A model generated the notes under the pieces. That model was given only the letters and a program-made list of their open reading frames with translations, was not told the origin of the DNA and did no database searches. A DNA stretch of 64,000 bases from Prosapia bicincta (lineage: Eukaryota; Arthropoda; Insecta; Hemiptera; Cercopidae): the NCBI GenBank assembly GCA_036971475.1, contig JBAIZL010000006.1:65610398-65674397 (forward strand). Reading direction: 5' to 3'. Shown one piece after another: positions 11,990-25,330 of the stretch. Numbering within the stretch: the stretch's first letter is position 1; each line of letters begins with the position of its first letter. Both the position numbers and the translations under genes were made by a program.

Positions 11990-13062
11990 AGAACAGTTAA
12001 TGTTTGACGCTGACTGACAAGCTTGGTGTGCCATGAGGAAGACTTCATCGCCATTTGCCATCATATATCTAACATAAGAATACAGGCTATCCCCATCCTC
12101 TGAGCACACGTAGCGGGTAGGTGGCAGTGTTTTTATATCGAGGGGTAGTCACCACTCGAACGCTTCCCTTAGGTTTTAGGTCAGATATAGTGATAAAATG
12201 CGACATCGACTTTGAGAAGGTGTATTTATAATGAACACTTTTGTTTATTCTGTTTATGATAATTATTTTGAATATAAATACATTTCTTCTCCCAGTATAA
12301 AATTTCCCTCATTAAAAATTAATGCTGTCCTGGTTTTCCCACTATTATGAAATGTAAACATCGGGTTTTAATATTTTCTATTTAGTTCAAAAAAATTAAC
12401 TAACCATTTTCTAATCTCAGACGGGTAAACACTACGTCGAGAATATAAAGTAAGTAAGAGAAGAGGTCATTAAAACGTTTCTATTGTAAATCTAAAAGGC
12501 AAAGAAAACTGTAAAACTGACTCAACATTAATAAAATTCGTTGAAAAGATTGGCAAAAAAGACGTAGTTTGAGTGATAAATGAGAAAATCTGTCTTACTT
12601 AGAGAAGTATGGCTCTGACAAAACGTTATAAAGGCTGAGGATGAATATGTATGAACAGATAAATAAAATGATAGTAAGGTTGACAGAGAATTTTTATTAC
12701 TTGCTTTTTATATATTTGTGAATAGTCTGCTGGACATATTAGCATATCGTAAGCTGGAGTACAGATATTCATTTATACAAGCAAAGCGGGTAAAAAATGT
12801 TCGCAAATGAGAGTGGAAACCGTGAGATGAACACGATTTGAATATTAGGGCAACCAAAGGCATATGGTGCAGGTAGTATATACAGGGTAGGTCAGTATCA
12901 TATAACCGACTGTGGACACTAGAAGTACTATCAATATTCGCAAAAACAAGGGATCAATCTGTGTTTTTCTTTGTATTATCTACAAGTCTGTCTTATCTTA
13001 TTCATCTTCTTACAATGTGGCGTTGCGAGTGGCTTTATGTATGGGTAACGGGTTGATGGCCT
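11990..13062. repeat. Long repeat, segments A and B, copy II
   Basis: 12,063-12,330 matches 7,970-8,220 (A). 12,355-13,040 matches 7,600-7,920 and the longer 27,478-28,140 (B); the B copies at 12.4 and 27.5 kb are the closer pair. Both of these end with the sequence ACAATGTGGCGT followed by AGCGAGT or TGCGAGT. No gene is seen. Confidence 0.75.
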
Positions 13063-13431
13063 TTATAGAGTGGGGATAATATAATCCCACTATATCATAT
13101 ATCAGACGCCATCGGAATGTTAAACGTAACCTTTACTTTAGAATTACTTTCTATTGAACTTAGAGAGAAATATAAACTCACGAACAAGATCGATCTTAAA
13201 ATTAAAGGATAAAAGTAACAGGATCTACGTAATTTTGTTGTAGTTTGGTAACAATATCTGTAATACAGAAAAAGTCAAGGTTAAAAAATAAATTCTAAAA
13301 AAAAATTAACCATAGCTTTTATAAAGTAGATATTCACACCCAAACCATCCAAAAATTTACCTACCTTGTCCAGTACACAGTTTGTAACTGAATTTGAGTT
13401 TCACAATAAAGTCTGAACCACGCGGTGTTTT
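13063..13431. repeat. Local tandem duplicate of part of segment C (first copy)
   Basis: This segment repeats 13,915-14,283 directly, about 852 bases upstream. Both begin in ATGGCCTTTATAGAG and end in AGTCTGAACCA. Copy III (29,859 onward) lacks the extra copy, so the duplication belongs to copy II only. Divergence between the two is higher than between 13,915-14,283 and copy III. Confidence 0.75.
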
Positions 13432-16400
13432 ACCGAAACTAATATAACTTCATGTTGGATAGCCTCAATTTTTTAGGCTATTATGTTTTAAATTAAAATT
13501 TGCATCTTTACAGAAATACAACTCTCCCTAGCTAGGCCTAATTTACTTTCCGCACAGTTTTATACTTATATTCACTATCCCTGATTATATTTGATCAAAA
13601 TTAATTTAACATTTTACATTTTTGGCTGGGTCCCATAGGCCTCACTTTTACTGTTTCATTTAAATCGGTCTATTAGTCGTTAGCCTAATTAGTGTTGTGT
13701 TGGTTTATAATTTATTCTAACATTCACAGTTTGTCTATTTAGTTCTAAATACCTTAGTTTACATTGATTTTTCCTATATTTAACATTTGTATTATAATAC
13801 TATGAAATAATTGTAAGATTAGTTGTTGATCTATTTAACTACTCTAGGCTTAGTTACATTTATCTGTACTAATGCCATATTTATTAGCATCGGTCACTCT
13901 GGCCGTTGCAATACGTTTATGGCCTTTATAGAGAGTGAACAATATAATCCCTCTATATCATATATCAGACTCCAACGAAATGTTAAATGTAACTTTACTT
14001 TAGAATTATTTTCTATTGAACTTAAACGAGTCATATAAACTAACGAACAAGATCGAACTTACAATTAAATGTTATAGACAGATGGTTTACTTAATTTTGA
14101 TGTAGTTTCGTAACAATATCTATAATACAGGAAAGGTCAAGGATAAAAAATAAATTCTAAATAAGAACGTTAACCAAATCTCCTATAAAGTATATATTTA
14201 CACCCAAACCATCCAAAGTTTTACCTACCTGATCCAGTACACAGTTTGTAACTGAATTTGAGTTTCACAATAAAGTCTGAACCAATAAATGAACTTTCAA
14301 TTTTTATGAGAAATACTCTACGAATTTATTGTTTAATCCCATTCAATTGTTTTAGCGATGGGGATAAATTCTCTCTTGCTGTAAAACCAATGATATTTTA
14401 CGACTGGTTGGTGTGGGGAAGCCATTCGGCAGCTAAATAATGACTTACCTGCATACCTTTTAAAATGATTAAATCAAGTTTTCCACGTTACATCAATATA
14501 TTTCCACAACGTGGATGAAAACATAGTTATAAGGTTAATTACTAAAACAATAACAGGTAGAAAATAATTTCTAATGAAAGTAGGTTTCAAGCAGAAATTA
14601 TGTTTTTGTAAAATCAAAACATTAAAAAGTAGAGAGGCAAATATATTTTACAGTGTAAAGCTTCAATGAATACAAAATAAAATTAATTTTAAACGTTGTT
14701 TAAACAATATTTCTGTTTTGATTTTTTTCCTTTTATTATCAAACCTTTAACGGGTTTATCTGAGTTTTATGATACTATATATGACAACCTTGATTATAAT
14801 TGGGATTCTTATCAATTTTATCATTCTCCAGATGTGAAAGGGAAATCTTGTTTTGGTATCTATATTGATTCAACAAGTAACCGCAGACATTGCAAAAACT
14901 GTATCCTTTGATGCAAAAACCACCTGTAAAAAAATACGTCAAAAAATTACATACTTAATCTGATTTTATAGCACACACGAAACTTTTTCAAATTAAGGTT
15001 ACCGACCATCGTCAACCGAGCGGTAGTAAGTTATGATTTTTTCTCTTCTCCATATTACCCGTACGGACAATGAACTCGGACCCCCCTAATGCTAAATAAT
15101 GATACCTCGTTTGAATCTGCAATAATCCACTGTGAGCCTGTACTAATGAACACTTGTACTGCAATAGTGTTTAAGTCACGGCTTTTAACCCCTTCTTCTT
15201 CCTAAACCTTAAATTCTAGCAAGTTTTATTATTAACGGATCACTCCTTTTATAAGAAACAGTCCAATATAAACCTTTTTTCTATTATTATTTCCATTAAT
15301 TCATTATTACTAATGATTTGTTTTTTTTTTTTTTGAACACATCCGAAACTATATTAAATCAATATTCCTGAGCTTAAAGCTTGGAATATTTCGTCTACCG
15401 AGTAGCATCCAGTTACTATTCTTCTATTCTCCATTTTAGCACAGATAATTAACTCTTACTATTTTAATACCTACCTTATTTGAATCTGCATTATCTGTCC
15501 CTTCCTGTGTTACATTTTTCGAAGTACGACTTACATACTGGGTTTGGATGTAAACAACGTTTCCTTCCCAGACCCTAACTTCCCTGTAAGTATGGAAACT
15601 TTTGTTCAAGCTCTTGACAAACCTGAACTGGAAGTGGTTGGATATTCTGTATGAATCAAAGGTCATTTCCACAGCAGATAATATTCTCACCAAATACGGT
15701 GACCGAGTCACTAATTCAAATTGGTTATGAACGTATTTAAGATGATAGAAATAGATCTTTCTATTTTATACATATTACCAAGATCGCATCACACACATTT
15801 TAAAATTATACTGAGTGTAAATTAATATCCCTGATAACAAACAAGGGACAGTCTAAGAAGAAGAAAAGAACAGAAAAGGATAAAGGGTAAATAGCGATAG
15901 GCCGTACACTGCTGAGAATTTTGAGTAATGATGGAACAAACTGATGGAGTGGCGGCCAAGATAAGAACAGCGTTCAAAGGAAACCAAAGGCATATAGTAG
16001 TCTGCGATCTATACAATATGATGACGTCGGGCGTCTAATATCAAAGTTGGATCCTGAAAGTTTTCCGAAGACCTACGCTATGAAGATGCTTACAACAGAC
16101 TTGAACTTCATAATGTTGCGTTTAGTAAACACATGAACTATTTTTACTTTCTCTTTTGCTGTTTTGTGTTCCTCTCTTTATTTAGCTGATATACTAATGC
16201 CATAGGATCCTGTGCAGTGGAACAGTTGGATACGTTTGGTTACAGTTTAAATATATAATGACGTCAATAACCTCATTTCGTTTGTTTCTATAGCTTAGCT
16301 TTTAACTGGTATAAACTAATTTAAATTAAGCCCACTTCCACTCCGGCCTCTACTCACGGGCTCGAAGAATATTTCTCATGACGGGACTTCTCAAAGGGGT

Positions 16401-17400
16401 TGATTGAGTTTAATAGGGGGTGTGAGGTGGAGTTTGAATGTAAGCACACATTAAGCTTTGCTTTAAGCGTTTAAGTGAAGTTAGTAACTTTAGCGTGGTG
16501 CAATAGAAACCCAAACTGTAACGCCAGGTTGGCCTTACTCTTTGACAGCGCTACTTAAGTTATTAGGTTGTTATTAAAACTGTACTTCGCCGAGAGTTAA
16601 CGGATTTCGTCTAAACAAAACCTGTAAAAATGTTTTGGAAGGATTGTACTTAGAAATGAACAAATATTACTAATTCGTAAAATTTAAGATATTGAATTGA
16701 TATGGAACAATAAATACCTAAAATGTCAGTTTCCGTTGAAGAATAAATGTAAATAATTTGAACAAATCATTAAAAGAAGTAGAAAACGTAAGTGAAATAA
16801 TTTTCTAATTGTTATTCTATATAACACTGACATATTCGAAGAAGGACATATTACGCGTACTTGAGGAGTCACTTGATGTACTGACAGGTAGGCCCAGCAT
16901 AAATGTACCTACTGTATTTATGTTTTTCATTCTTGTAAAACTGTAAATAGCGGACAGTTAGTTAATGTGGTTACGAGTAAAAAGAAGGTAAATGTTTTTT
17001 TAAAAAAAACGTGACCAAATTCCAAGATATTTGATTACACTTGTAATCTACGAACTTGGGTAACAGAAGTTTTTTAAAAAGCGTCGTACAATAAAGTAGG
17101 AAAAATAAATATCAACAATTTAACCCTAAATTCGGCGGACACGTTGTTGGGATTTCAAATGGGACATACAAGCATATAAAGAATACAAATAAATTTTGAA
17201 AATATTGTTTGAAAATGCCTATTTTTTTTAGAAGTATAAGGAAAGTAATTCGATTACATCTTTGTTTTGAAATTGGGTTTCTTTACTGTAAAATAAAATC
17301 GATTTGTCACCAAGATATAAACTTAAGCCTGATTTTACAAATAAAAGACCTTGCTAAATGTGTGTTGAAGCACTACGATGGGCAGATATTATATACATAA
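13423..17400. repeat. Long repeat, segment C, copy II
   Basis: Collinear with 29,859-33,680. Identity is uneven: very high over 13,430-14,530 and about 15,745-16,560, clearly lower between and after. It contains a diverged internal tandem repeat of about 370-390 bases (near 14,990 and 15,380), also visible in copy III. The open frames at 13,823-14,038, 14,258-14,440, 14,696-14,911, 15,436-15,711 and 15,822-16,016 carry no recognised domain. Where both copies are open, the differences mostly change amino acids, so I do not call genes. Confidence 0.8.
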
Positions 17401-17477
17401 TTCTAACAAGATTAATTCTAATTCGTTGATTTGTTATAGTAAATAAAAAGAAAGAATCTTAAAAAATGTTTTAAAAA

Positions 17478-17511
<34 letters not shown>

Positions 17512-18010
17512 TATATTTGACGCGTTCCGTTAGTTACTTTATACTTTTTACGGAATCCAAAACACTCAGAGAAATTAGCAAACACAAGGCAGAGCAAATA
17601 AAATAATTTACCCGTAAATGTTATAAATACTCCAGTTGTTTCGCGTGTAAACATGAAGGTTGGAAATGAAATAGAATTGAAAAACAATGCTTTTGTTTTC
17701 AAAAAGTATTATTTTTGTATTATGAGGGATGAAAGAAACAATCTAAAAGAGTGGTAAGTTACCCTGTGATCTATGGTGTGTAGGGCACTTAGCATGGTGA
17801 CTACTGCAACCCATTTGGGGTTAATGTCTTTGTCGTCTTGGGTGTAGTATTAGTTTGCTGCCATTAGAGCGGAGCACATTTAATGACTATTTTAGATTAA
17901 GTAGTGTGAGAAAACTAGAGGTGAGAAAGTGTGTGAGTGTGTGTCTGTGTGTGCGTGTGTTTGTGCGTGAGTGTGTGTGTGTGTGTATGCGAGTGTGTGT
18001 ATGTATGTAT
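17401..18010. repeat. Long repeat, segment D, copy II
   Basis: 17,520-18,010 is related to 100-600 and 33,900-34,420, including the GT-rich end. It is more diverged than the other two copies are from each other. An A(20+) run followed by (TA)n lies at 17,470-17,516. The frames at 17,418-17,702, 17,855-18,061 and 17,887-18,090 are low-complexity readings of these tracts. Confidence 0.75.
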
Positions 18011-20070
18011 GATCTTGCATTCATATTTAGGTACAATACTATTTTCTTGTATAAATTTTGATCTATTTCGTTCAACAATATGTGTCCCAATTGTATAAGT
18101 TGAAACTCGTCAAAGCATATGAGTTAGATAATTAGATTATTACTATTATATTAACATTAGGCTTACTACTAATTACAAGAGCGGTATAAAATCACATAAT
18201 TAATCAATAAATTTGTGAAGAAGAGAAACAATATGTTCAGAGATGTAGCAGGGGTTGCGAAAATATCTTTCTGAATTCATATATACTTGAATGTGTGTAT
18301 CAATAAGAATATCTTCTGAAACCAAAGATTACCTTCTTTTTGAGTAATATTTTCCTATGAAGGATATAAACAAGGTATCGGACAGAACTCAAATATTCTC
18401 ACGCGGTAGGCTTCTTATTCGATTATATATAGGGATATTCATATTGTTATCACGTGAAGAAATTTCACAGATGTTTTAGGTATATAAATGCCTAATAGAT
18501 TGTATGAGAAACCACAAAGGTTTGTATCAAGTGTTTTTTCTATGGTAATTGTCAATCGTGCTATATTCGATTGAGGTATTAATACTTCTAAATAGCATCA
18601 AATGGTTCTATATTTGTAAAAATACTTTTACATAATGAGAGTATAGGATATTTATGATCCACCCTAAACCAAAACACAAACTTTGTTAATATTTTTGATA
18701 ATTAGTCACAAATTCATACTTTACCAGACACAGACTAAATTAACCTAAATAGCCAACAACATATTTAAAGCTTCACCTTCGGCCCCTCAAAGCAATAACC
18801 AAGTTAGCATTGCAGTATTTCGGCTTTGTGTTTGAGGGTAGGGACGTTATTGGTAGAGCTAATTTAACTATTAAACTCGGAGATAGGTGAAGCCAAACAT
18901 GGTAAAATCAGCGTTTTTATGCATCTATAAAGCTAAACTGAAAGCAAGTTTTAATGCTATTGAGAGAAATTATTTAACGTTGTAGTATGTATTACGCGAT
19001 AAATACAGAGTGAATGAAAAAAGAGAAAAAAATGACCCGATTTCAAAACTTGATATCTTACAAAAAATGCTATGAATTGAGAAAATGGACTAAGAAATGA
19101 ATATATAATGTTAATAAAATTTTTTATTTACAAGAACTATATAGGGCAGGTGAAGTCACAAACGGTTTGGCGTCGTTGAATAAAAATTAGTTTTAGTGAC
19201 AGTTCAAAAAATAGTGTTATAAATTTAATATTCAATACAGAATCTACCGACTTATATACAGTATTGCCGTAATTAGTTCTATATTTCGAGTATGTGAAAT
19301 ATAAATACACGCATAACGTTTTTCTAAGGGTTGGTTTCAATAATCAGACATTTTATTTTCAGGGTTATAATAAAAGCATATAACAGTAGTTCGCCTCCGT
19401 CCTAAGTCAAAACCCCATCCTAGCCTCCAATAAGCATTAATTTAACCTGCATTTAGCGAAGGGGGACTAGCCATTCTTGGCTGATTATCCGTTGAAGGAA
19501 ACAAGTATTCTAGTTTTTGACTGTTTGTTGTTCGTTTTTGATTTTTGTAAAAATTAACTTAATTTCGTTACTATTTACAGAAAACAATTTCTTAGTCGTT
19601 TAGTACGTAAACAAACCTAACAGACATACATAGTCCGCACAAAAATCCCTCCGCTGCACCACTCAATATACCAACGTTGAATTTATTGTTTGAATTCCTC
19701 CCTTCTATGTGACTCGTTCGTTATAATAGACCTGAAAGTGCCACGTTCTGTTGCAATCCATGTAACGTGAATGGTTGTACCCGCAGGGGCTAAGTCGTAA
19801 GTGTTTTGGGTAGAACTTGGTTTTCCTGAAACAAATGAATGGGCTAATTTACGCCGCTATTTAAACGTTACTGCGGATGGAGTTTTTGAACGCACGATTT
19901 GTCCGCACATAAAAATGTAAAATAACTGAATTTGATACTTCTTGAGAGTTTACTAGTGGGCTTAAATTTAAACTTGAGGATTTTCAAAATTATTAGAGTT
20001 TTTATTTTGCAATAATGACTCAAGATGGTTAAAACACATTCGGATGAATGAAGATTAAAAAAAAAAAATA
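18011..20070. other. AT-rich DNA without recognised genes
   Basis: No domain-bearing frame, no long repeat partner and no inverted repeat were found. One short minus-strand frame (19,137-19,340) is unsupported. A slightly GC-richer patch lies at about 19,390-19,500. Confidence 0.55.
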
Positions 20071-20074
20071 GTAT

Positions 20075-20075
<1 letters not shown>

Positions 20076-20105
<30 letters not shown>

Positions 20106-20419
20106 TATGGTGATATGTTTTCTTGTAATATAGTTAATAAATTAAAAATATTTCAAAAACAAGAATACTTTTAATGAATATATTTATTCAAAGCTTTTCG
20201 CCGATAAAATAATATCAGCATCTTCAGGAAAATAATTATCTAATAAAACATTTTTACAAAATTAAATCATATGTCTAATTTTGTAAAAATGTTTTATTAG
20301 ATAATTATTTTCCTGAAGATGCTGATACTATTTTATCGGCGAAAAGCTTTGAATAAATATATTCATTAAAAGTATTCTTGTTTTTGAAATATTTTTAATT
20401 TATATATAATTTATTTATA

Positions 20420-20480
<61 letters not shown>
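20076..20480. repeat. (TA)n-flanked snapback (long hairpin) element
   Basis: 20,139-20,264 and 20,276-20,401 are 126-base inverted copies separated by an 11-base loop. They pair without indels and with one mismatch that I could see. (TA)n arrays border both sides, about 20,076-20,101 and 20,424-20,480. The arms contain the strings CTGAAGATGCTGATA and TATCGGCGAAAAGC, a CTGA...GAAA pairing pattern like that in hammerhead-bearing Penelope-like elements. There is no coding capacity. It could be a MITE, a folded Penelope terminal repeat, or a product of hairpin-primed synthesis. Confidence 0.9.
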
Positions 20481-20482
<2 letters not shown>

Positions 20483-22369
20483 TGATAAAGTTGAATTAAT
20501 TGGTTATAAATTTTAAAGGACCTAAATTTAAAGTATATTAAAAGCAAATAATTCAATTAGATGCTCTTGTAATTAGTTGTAGCAATTTATTTTATGCACG
20601 ACAATTATTTCCTTTCCGGCAAATTGTATTTTCTATTGAATATATTTTCATAAATATTTAAATTTGTTTAAAATCAAGTTTCCTTATATTATAGAGTTGT
20701 AATTGAAGTTATAAAGTGTCTATCTTTTTAAAAATTATTTAAATAATAATTAGAAGAAGTAAAATGACACAGTGAATCTTAAAATAAAGGCAAGAATACA
20801 ATTTTTATAAACCAATTTACAAAACTAGAACAAACTATTTACTTCTATAAATATTCAAAGTTAAATAATCCATTTTAGGTTATTTTAGGGACATTCTTTC
20901 TTGTAATGCGAATAAACTTTCGTACAGACCTAATTTTTCACTGACGATTTATTCTCATATTATATACTTACCTAATATCTAAGTTTCTTGTTTAGTTTAG
21001 AAAGAATTGTATGGCTGCGCTATATTTAATTTGGTAATAAAGCTCCTGTGTAAAACCTAGTTTCTTTCAAGTTTTCAATAATTCTTCATGGTTTTATCTT
21101 CTCTGCATTATTATGCTGGGTTTCTTCCGTACCATTACTGGTCCTAATAACTGCGTAGCATTAATGCGATTTCGTAAGGCTTTCAGTTCGGAGGAAATTT
21201 CTGAATGCCCTAAATTAAATTAACAGAAATTCAGTCAGAAACTTGGAAAGTTTGGAGTTTCTGAAAACTTCACGTTGTCACCAAGTATTTGCCTTGTAAT
21301 CAATATTTGACTTATCTTTCAACCTTTCTTTATCTAAAGACGCCCCTTCTCGTTCTTGAAAATTTTAGGAAAGCTCAATGGTCGTAAATGTTTTGCTGTA
21401 AACATCTTCAACCAAATTTATTTTCACAGGAAAGTAAAAAAAGACGAACTATTTGCATGCCAAGTGTAAATTATTCAAAATCTTTTACGGCTTTCTGAAA
21501 ATAGATTGTTTTTATCTTTAGGTCTCGTTATATAACGGAGAAATTAAATTTTACATTAAAGTTATACAAGGTTTTACAACGGTTTCAATACCTACCTATA
21601 AATGGCACCAAACATTATGTTTGGATATAAATGTTGAATATAAATTTGCTTACTTAATAAATTATCAGTCCATCACTTTATTAATTATACTTGTTGTATA
21701 ATACAATAATGAATAAATCAAAAGGAACAGCATTATACACTTTAGTGTATTATTAAGCCTTAAATATCGCTCTAATTAAGATTAAAAATAATAAACAAAA
21801 TAAAATACTGTTAAAACATTATTCAGTACAAAATTAAATTATATTACACCATGCATAGGCAAGAAATTAAAATAAGCTGTCAGTACTTATATAAATCTGT
21901 CTTAATATGTATTGGATAGTGATTATATTTTTTACCCACTAATTGTGGAATATCTTTTTATTTTATAGGCCTAATTCCTATTGCTTTTGCATTGTCATAT
22001 TTAAGTAATTAAGTGACAATCAAGTGTAATACATTTTAATGCTGTTGTTATTGATTTATTTACTATTCTATAACTAACCGGGTCAAATTATTGAAATGAT
22101 AGACTGATGATTTATGTATTATTATCATTAAATATATACAATATTTTATATGAATTATAAATAGGAGGTGTGTTTATAGTTATTTTTTAAGTGATATTTG
22201 TTGCAGTTTTTATTAGGTAATGTATTTGTAATTTAATATTACTTTATATAAACTCTAATGTATTTATGGCTAAAGAAGACAAATAACTAATTTCGAAAAT
22301 TCGTCAAAGTTAACTGACTCTTAAACCAAGCGTCTATTTAACTTATTTTATACTTGTGCAAATGTAGAC
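20481..22369. other. AT-rich DNA without recognised genes
   Basis: Nothing beyond scattered homopolymers. No frame over about 60 codons and no repeat partner was seen. Confidence 0.55.
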
Positions 22370-22560
22370 CTGAATTACCCTGACAATAATTCTGAAGCCA
22401 CACAACACTCAAGGAAAGAATGTTATTAGGTATTGTCACAAGCATCCGAGAGAATAGTTGCTGTAAATCGGCAATAATCGTTGCCGATAATCGTTAAGCA
22501 ACGTTTTACTACAGTTGTCACAGTCATTCCAAGGATACCCACCTTTACTATGGTTGGATT
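22370..22560. repeat. Long repeat, segment E fragment, copy II
   Basis: Related to 5,095-5,240 and 34,740-34,880. The shared core is CAATAATCGTTGCCGATAAT, continuing to TCGTTA, followed by a CCAAGGA...CACCTTTA tail. Confidence 0.65.
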
Positions 22561-22826
22561 TAAAACAGAATAGGATTATACGTAGGTGAAATCAACCAGA
22601 GAGAGTGGGGATTACGGGCTTCTGAGCGTATAGGAGGCTGCATGGGTGAGCCTTGTTGCCAAGTCGTAGTTAAACTTCCGTTCCTCGCTCAGTCTCAATG
22701 TAGCTGTGGTACAGTGAGTTGCTAGTGGTGTAGCTTGCTTCTTTCTGCAGTTTCAGCTTTGCTTCTCTTCAACAGTCTTTTTCAAAACTCAGAATGTTTT
22801 AATGTCCTTCTATTACCTCACACTCT

Positions 22827-22900
<74 letters not shown>

Positions 22901-23050
22901 TTTACAAAATTTCAATCGTTAATGAAATACGTTTTTATTCTTCCAATCAAGTTCAAATAAATTTTAAAACCTATAGTTGATGACAATTGATTTTAATAAT
23001 TTTTTTCAAATATTTTAAAGACAATAAGAAATAACAGTGTACTTATTATG
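22561..23050. repeat. (TA)n-bearing segment with a distant relative at 55.9 kb
   Basis: A (TA)n array lies at about 22,833-22,895. The bases on either side (TATTACCTCACACTCTCC before, ACAAAATTTCAATCGTTAAT after) match 55,918-56,000, where the TA array is absent. The array therefore expanded inside an older repeat. The plus-strand frame at 22,735-22,980 only reads through this array. Confidence 0.6.
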
Positions 23051-23919
23051 TTGTATTACTTCTCATCGCACATAGGCTATATGCTCATTGATGTGGATAA
23101 CATTGTATCATGAAAAAAAGCAAATACTATTGTTCTTTATTGACTCGGTAGTTATTTTTTTCATGTAATATTCCTATCACAAAATTATAGAACATGGCAA
23201 GTTACTACAAACAAATGGTACCTGGTTGCTGACACAAACTCTCTCACAATAATACAAAACATAAAATGTTCTATTTTTAATAATAATAGAGAATTTTCAA
23301 ATTATCTAGTTAAATACATTTTTATTTGTATGTAAAAATGTAATTATTTACATAAGTTAAAATTATTTTTATGAAGAAATACTTAAAAATATATGCATAC
23401 AGGAACGAAAGCCGCAATCTACGTACGAGTATAGGCCTGCAGTACTCGGCGAAAATGTGACGCGCAGCGTTTAAAACGTTTTACTTTACCACTTTGCTAG
23501 CAGCAAACCAAAGGTCCTACCAACATGAAATAAAAATAATAGTAAAATCTAATTATCGCAAACTTTTAAGCTTACGAAAAGTTTTTAACCAACAAATACG
23601 AAAAGTTGTCACTTACTAACTTTTTTATGTTTGTTAAAGTACAACTCTTATTAAATCTAATTTTTTAACGTTCTTTCAAACAAAATATTACTTTTATGGT
23701 TTAATATTCTGAATGGGGGAATTATGCTGCATATACCTGCCAAGTTTCAAAATTTAATTCCCACTCTAAGTGCTTTAAACCTTGATTTAAGTGAAAGTTT
23801 TGTACGATGCACGGCGCGGAATTCTAGTAATTACGATCTAACACCGCATCCCTAACCTACCACAAACCCATTCCTAATCTACTTTAAATCAAAATATAGA
23901 AGGCCGTATTCCATTGATA
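23051..23919. other. AT-rich DNA with a small GC-richer patch
   Basis: 23,400-23,500 and 23,790-23,830 are richer in CpG than their surroundings, but no frame, domain or repeat partner is visible. Confidence 0.5.
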
Positions 23920-24840
23920 TAAAGAAATGCAAGGTTGAGCAATAATTAGGGTTAAAGGATGGCTTTAAATATGATATAATTATAGTACAATCATAGTACA
24001 CTCATGACCCTCTATGAATGAATAATTCGGCTCTATGTTTTACTAAAATATATAAAATATTTGCATTATTCTGCTACTATAAAGAACTCATTTATTATAA
24101 CTGATAACTATAAATATTGTCTATAAGAATTATATACGATAAGAAAAACTACTGTGTTTTTGTTGAATTAGTTTAGCAATAATTTAAAACACACAACACT
24201 CTAGAAAACAATGATTTTAATTAATGTCAACAAACAACATAGAAGGATGGCTTTAAGTTTGACATCATTTGATCATAATACAACCCTCGTGAATTTATTT
24301 GTTTTGTGTAAAGACCAAAACGTATAAAATATTTGTATTATTTCGTTATTATTAAATAATTCGTAATTATTATTAGAGATATCTATATATATTACTCATT
24401 AGAATTATATGTGATAAGAATAATGACTGTGTAAACAGTAATAAAATTACATTATAGGATATAATTATTTTCAAAATGACGCATACCATGAACCTTGCTA
24501 TCTAGAAGGCAGTGTAGCACAAACACGTTTGACAACACAAGAAGAAACTTATTGTTGCAGAATAAGACGTAACAATTATATATGAACCCTTTATCTTTGT
24601 CCTACTTTAGCCGTCTCCCAGAGAAACTCCATCCTTTTCTATGTAGGTTACGTAAGTCCCATTTGGCGTTCTCTCGTTTGGTGTTGCTCTTATCGCTTTT
24701 ATACGATGCCATCTTATCTCGTTATATCATATTGTATCTTGTTTGTACAGTGTAAGTTTACCTTCCTGTAACGATGTTAATTGGACGACATTTTTGTTTT
24801 GGATTGATCTTGTTACAATTTTTTGACGACTTACAACGAT
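23920..24840. repeat. Long repeat, segment E pieces, copy II
   Basis: 24,240-24,780 matches 5,310-5,830 and 34,945-35,470, including a CTATCTAGAAGGCA(G/T)TGTAGCACA stretch. A shorter, more diverged piece at 23,930-24,130 matches the start of the same segment, so the segment begins twice. It lies about 7 kb from copy II segment D, whereas D and E are adjacent in copies I and III. Confidence 0.75.
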
Positions 24841-25330
24841 TCCTTACACTAACACTAAACTTTGTTTATTAGAAATACATGTCAAGAAAATAGAGCGAAA
24901 TATTCTCATGTTGATCGTGAATGATTTAGCTTTTTGTACAAAGTAAGTTTTTCTTGTTAATTATGATTTCATTAGTGGTTTGATTTACAAAACTTTGGTT
25001 GATAAATGCTATTTATTACACTAAAGTAAACGTACTCTTGACTAGCCCTTTATATTTTACTTGTATCATTTGCCTGATTATTTTCCATATTCTCTTGACG
25101 GGTTCTTGATTCATTTATCTTAGCTTGGTAGTATTATAATTTTAATCACAATTCGCTTGATAAGAAATACTTAATATGAATCTAATATTTTTATTAATTT
25201 GTTGTAATAAAACATAATTAGGGTCTTAGAAATATTTGAATTGAAGGTCACAATATGCATGGTTTTAAAAATTATAACATATAATATCATTGTCATCTTT
25301 TTTATTAAAATAGTTACATTCCACGTAATA
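24841..25330. other. AT-rich DNA, no feature recognised
   Basis: Short unique interval between the segment E pieces and the DNA transposon relic. Confidence 0.5.

Noticed and set aside
13823..14038. Open frame also present at 30,266-30,472
   Set aside because: It lies in a block that is nearly identical at the DNA level, so retention is expected. The N-terminal ends differ and no domain is seen.
15822..16016. Minus-strand frame also open at 32,239-32,433
   Set aside because: Most differences between the two copies change amino acids, as expected without protein selection.
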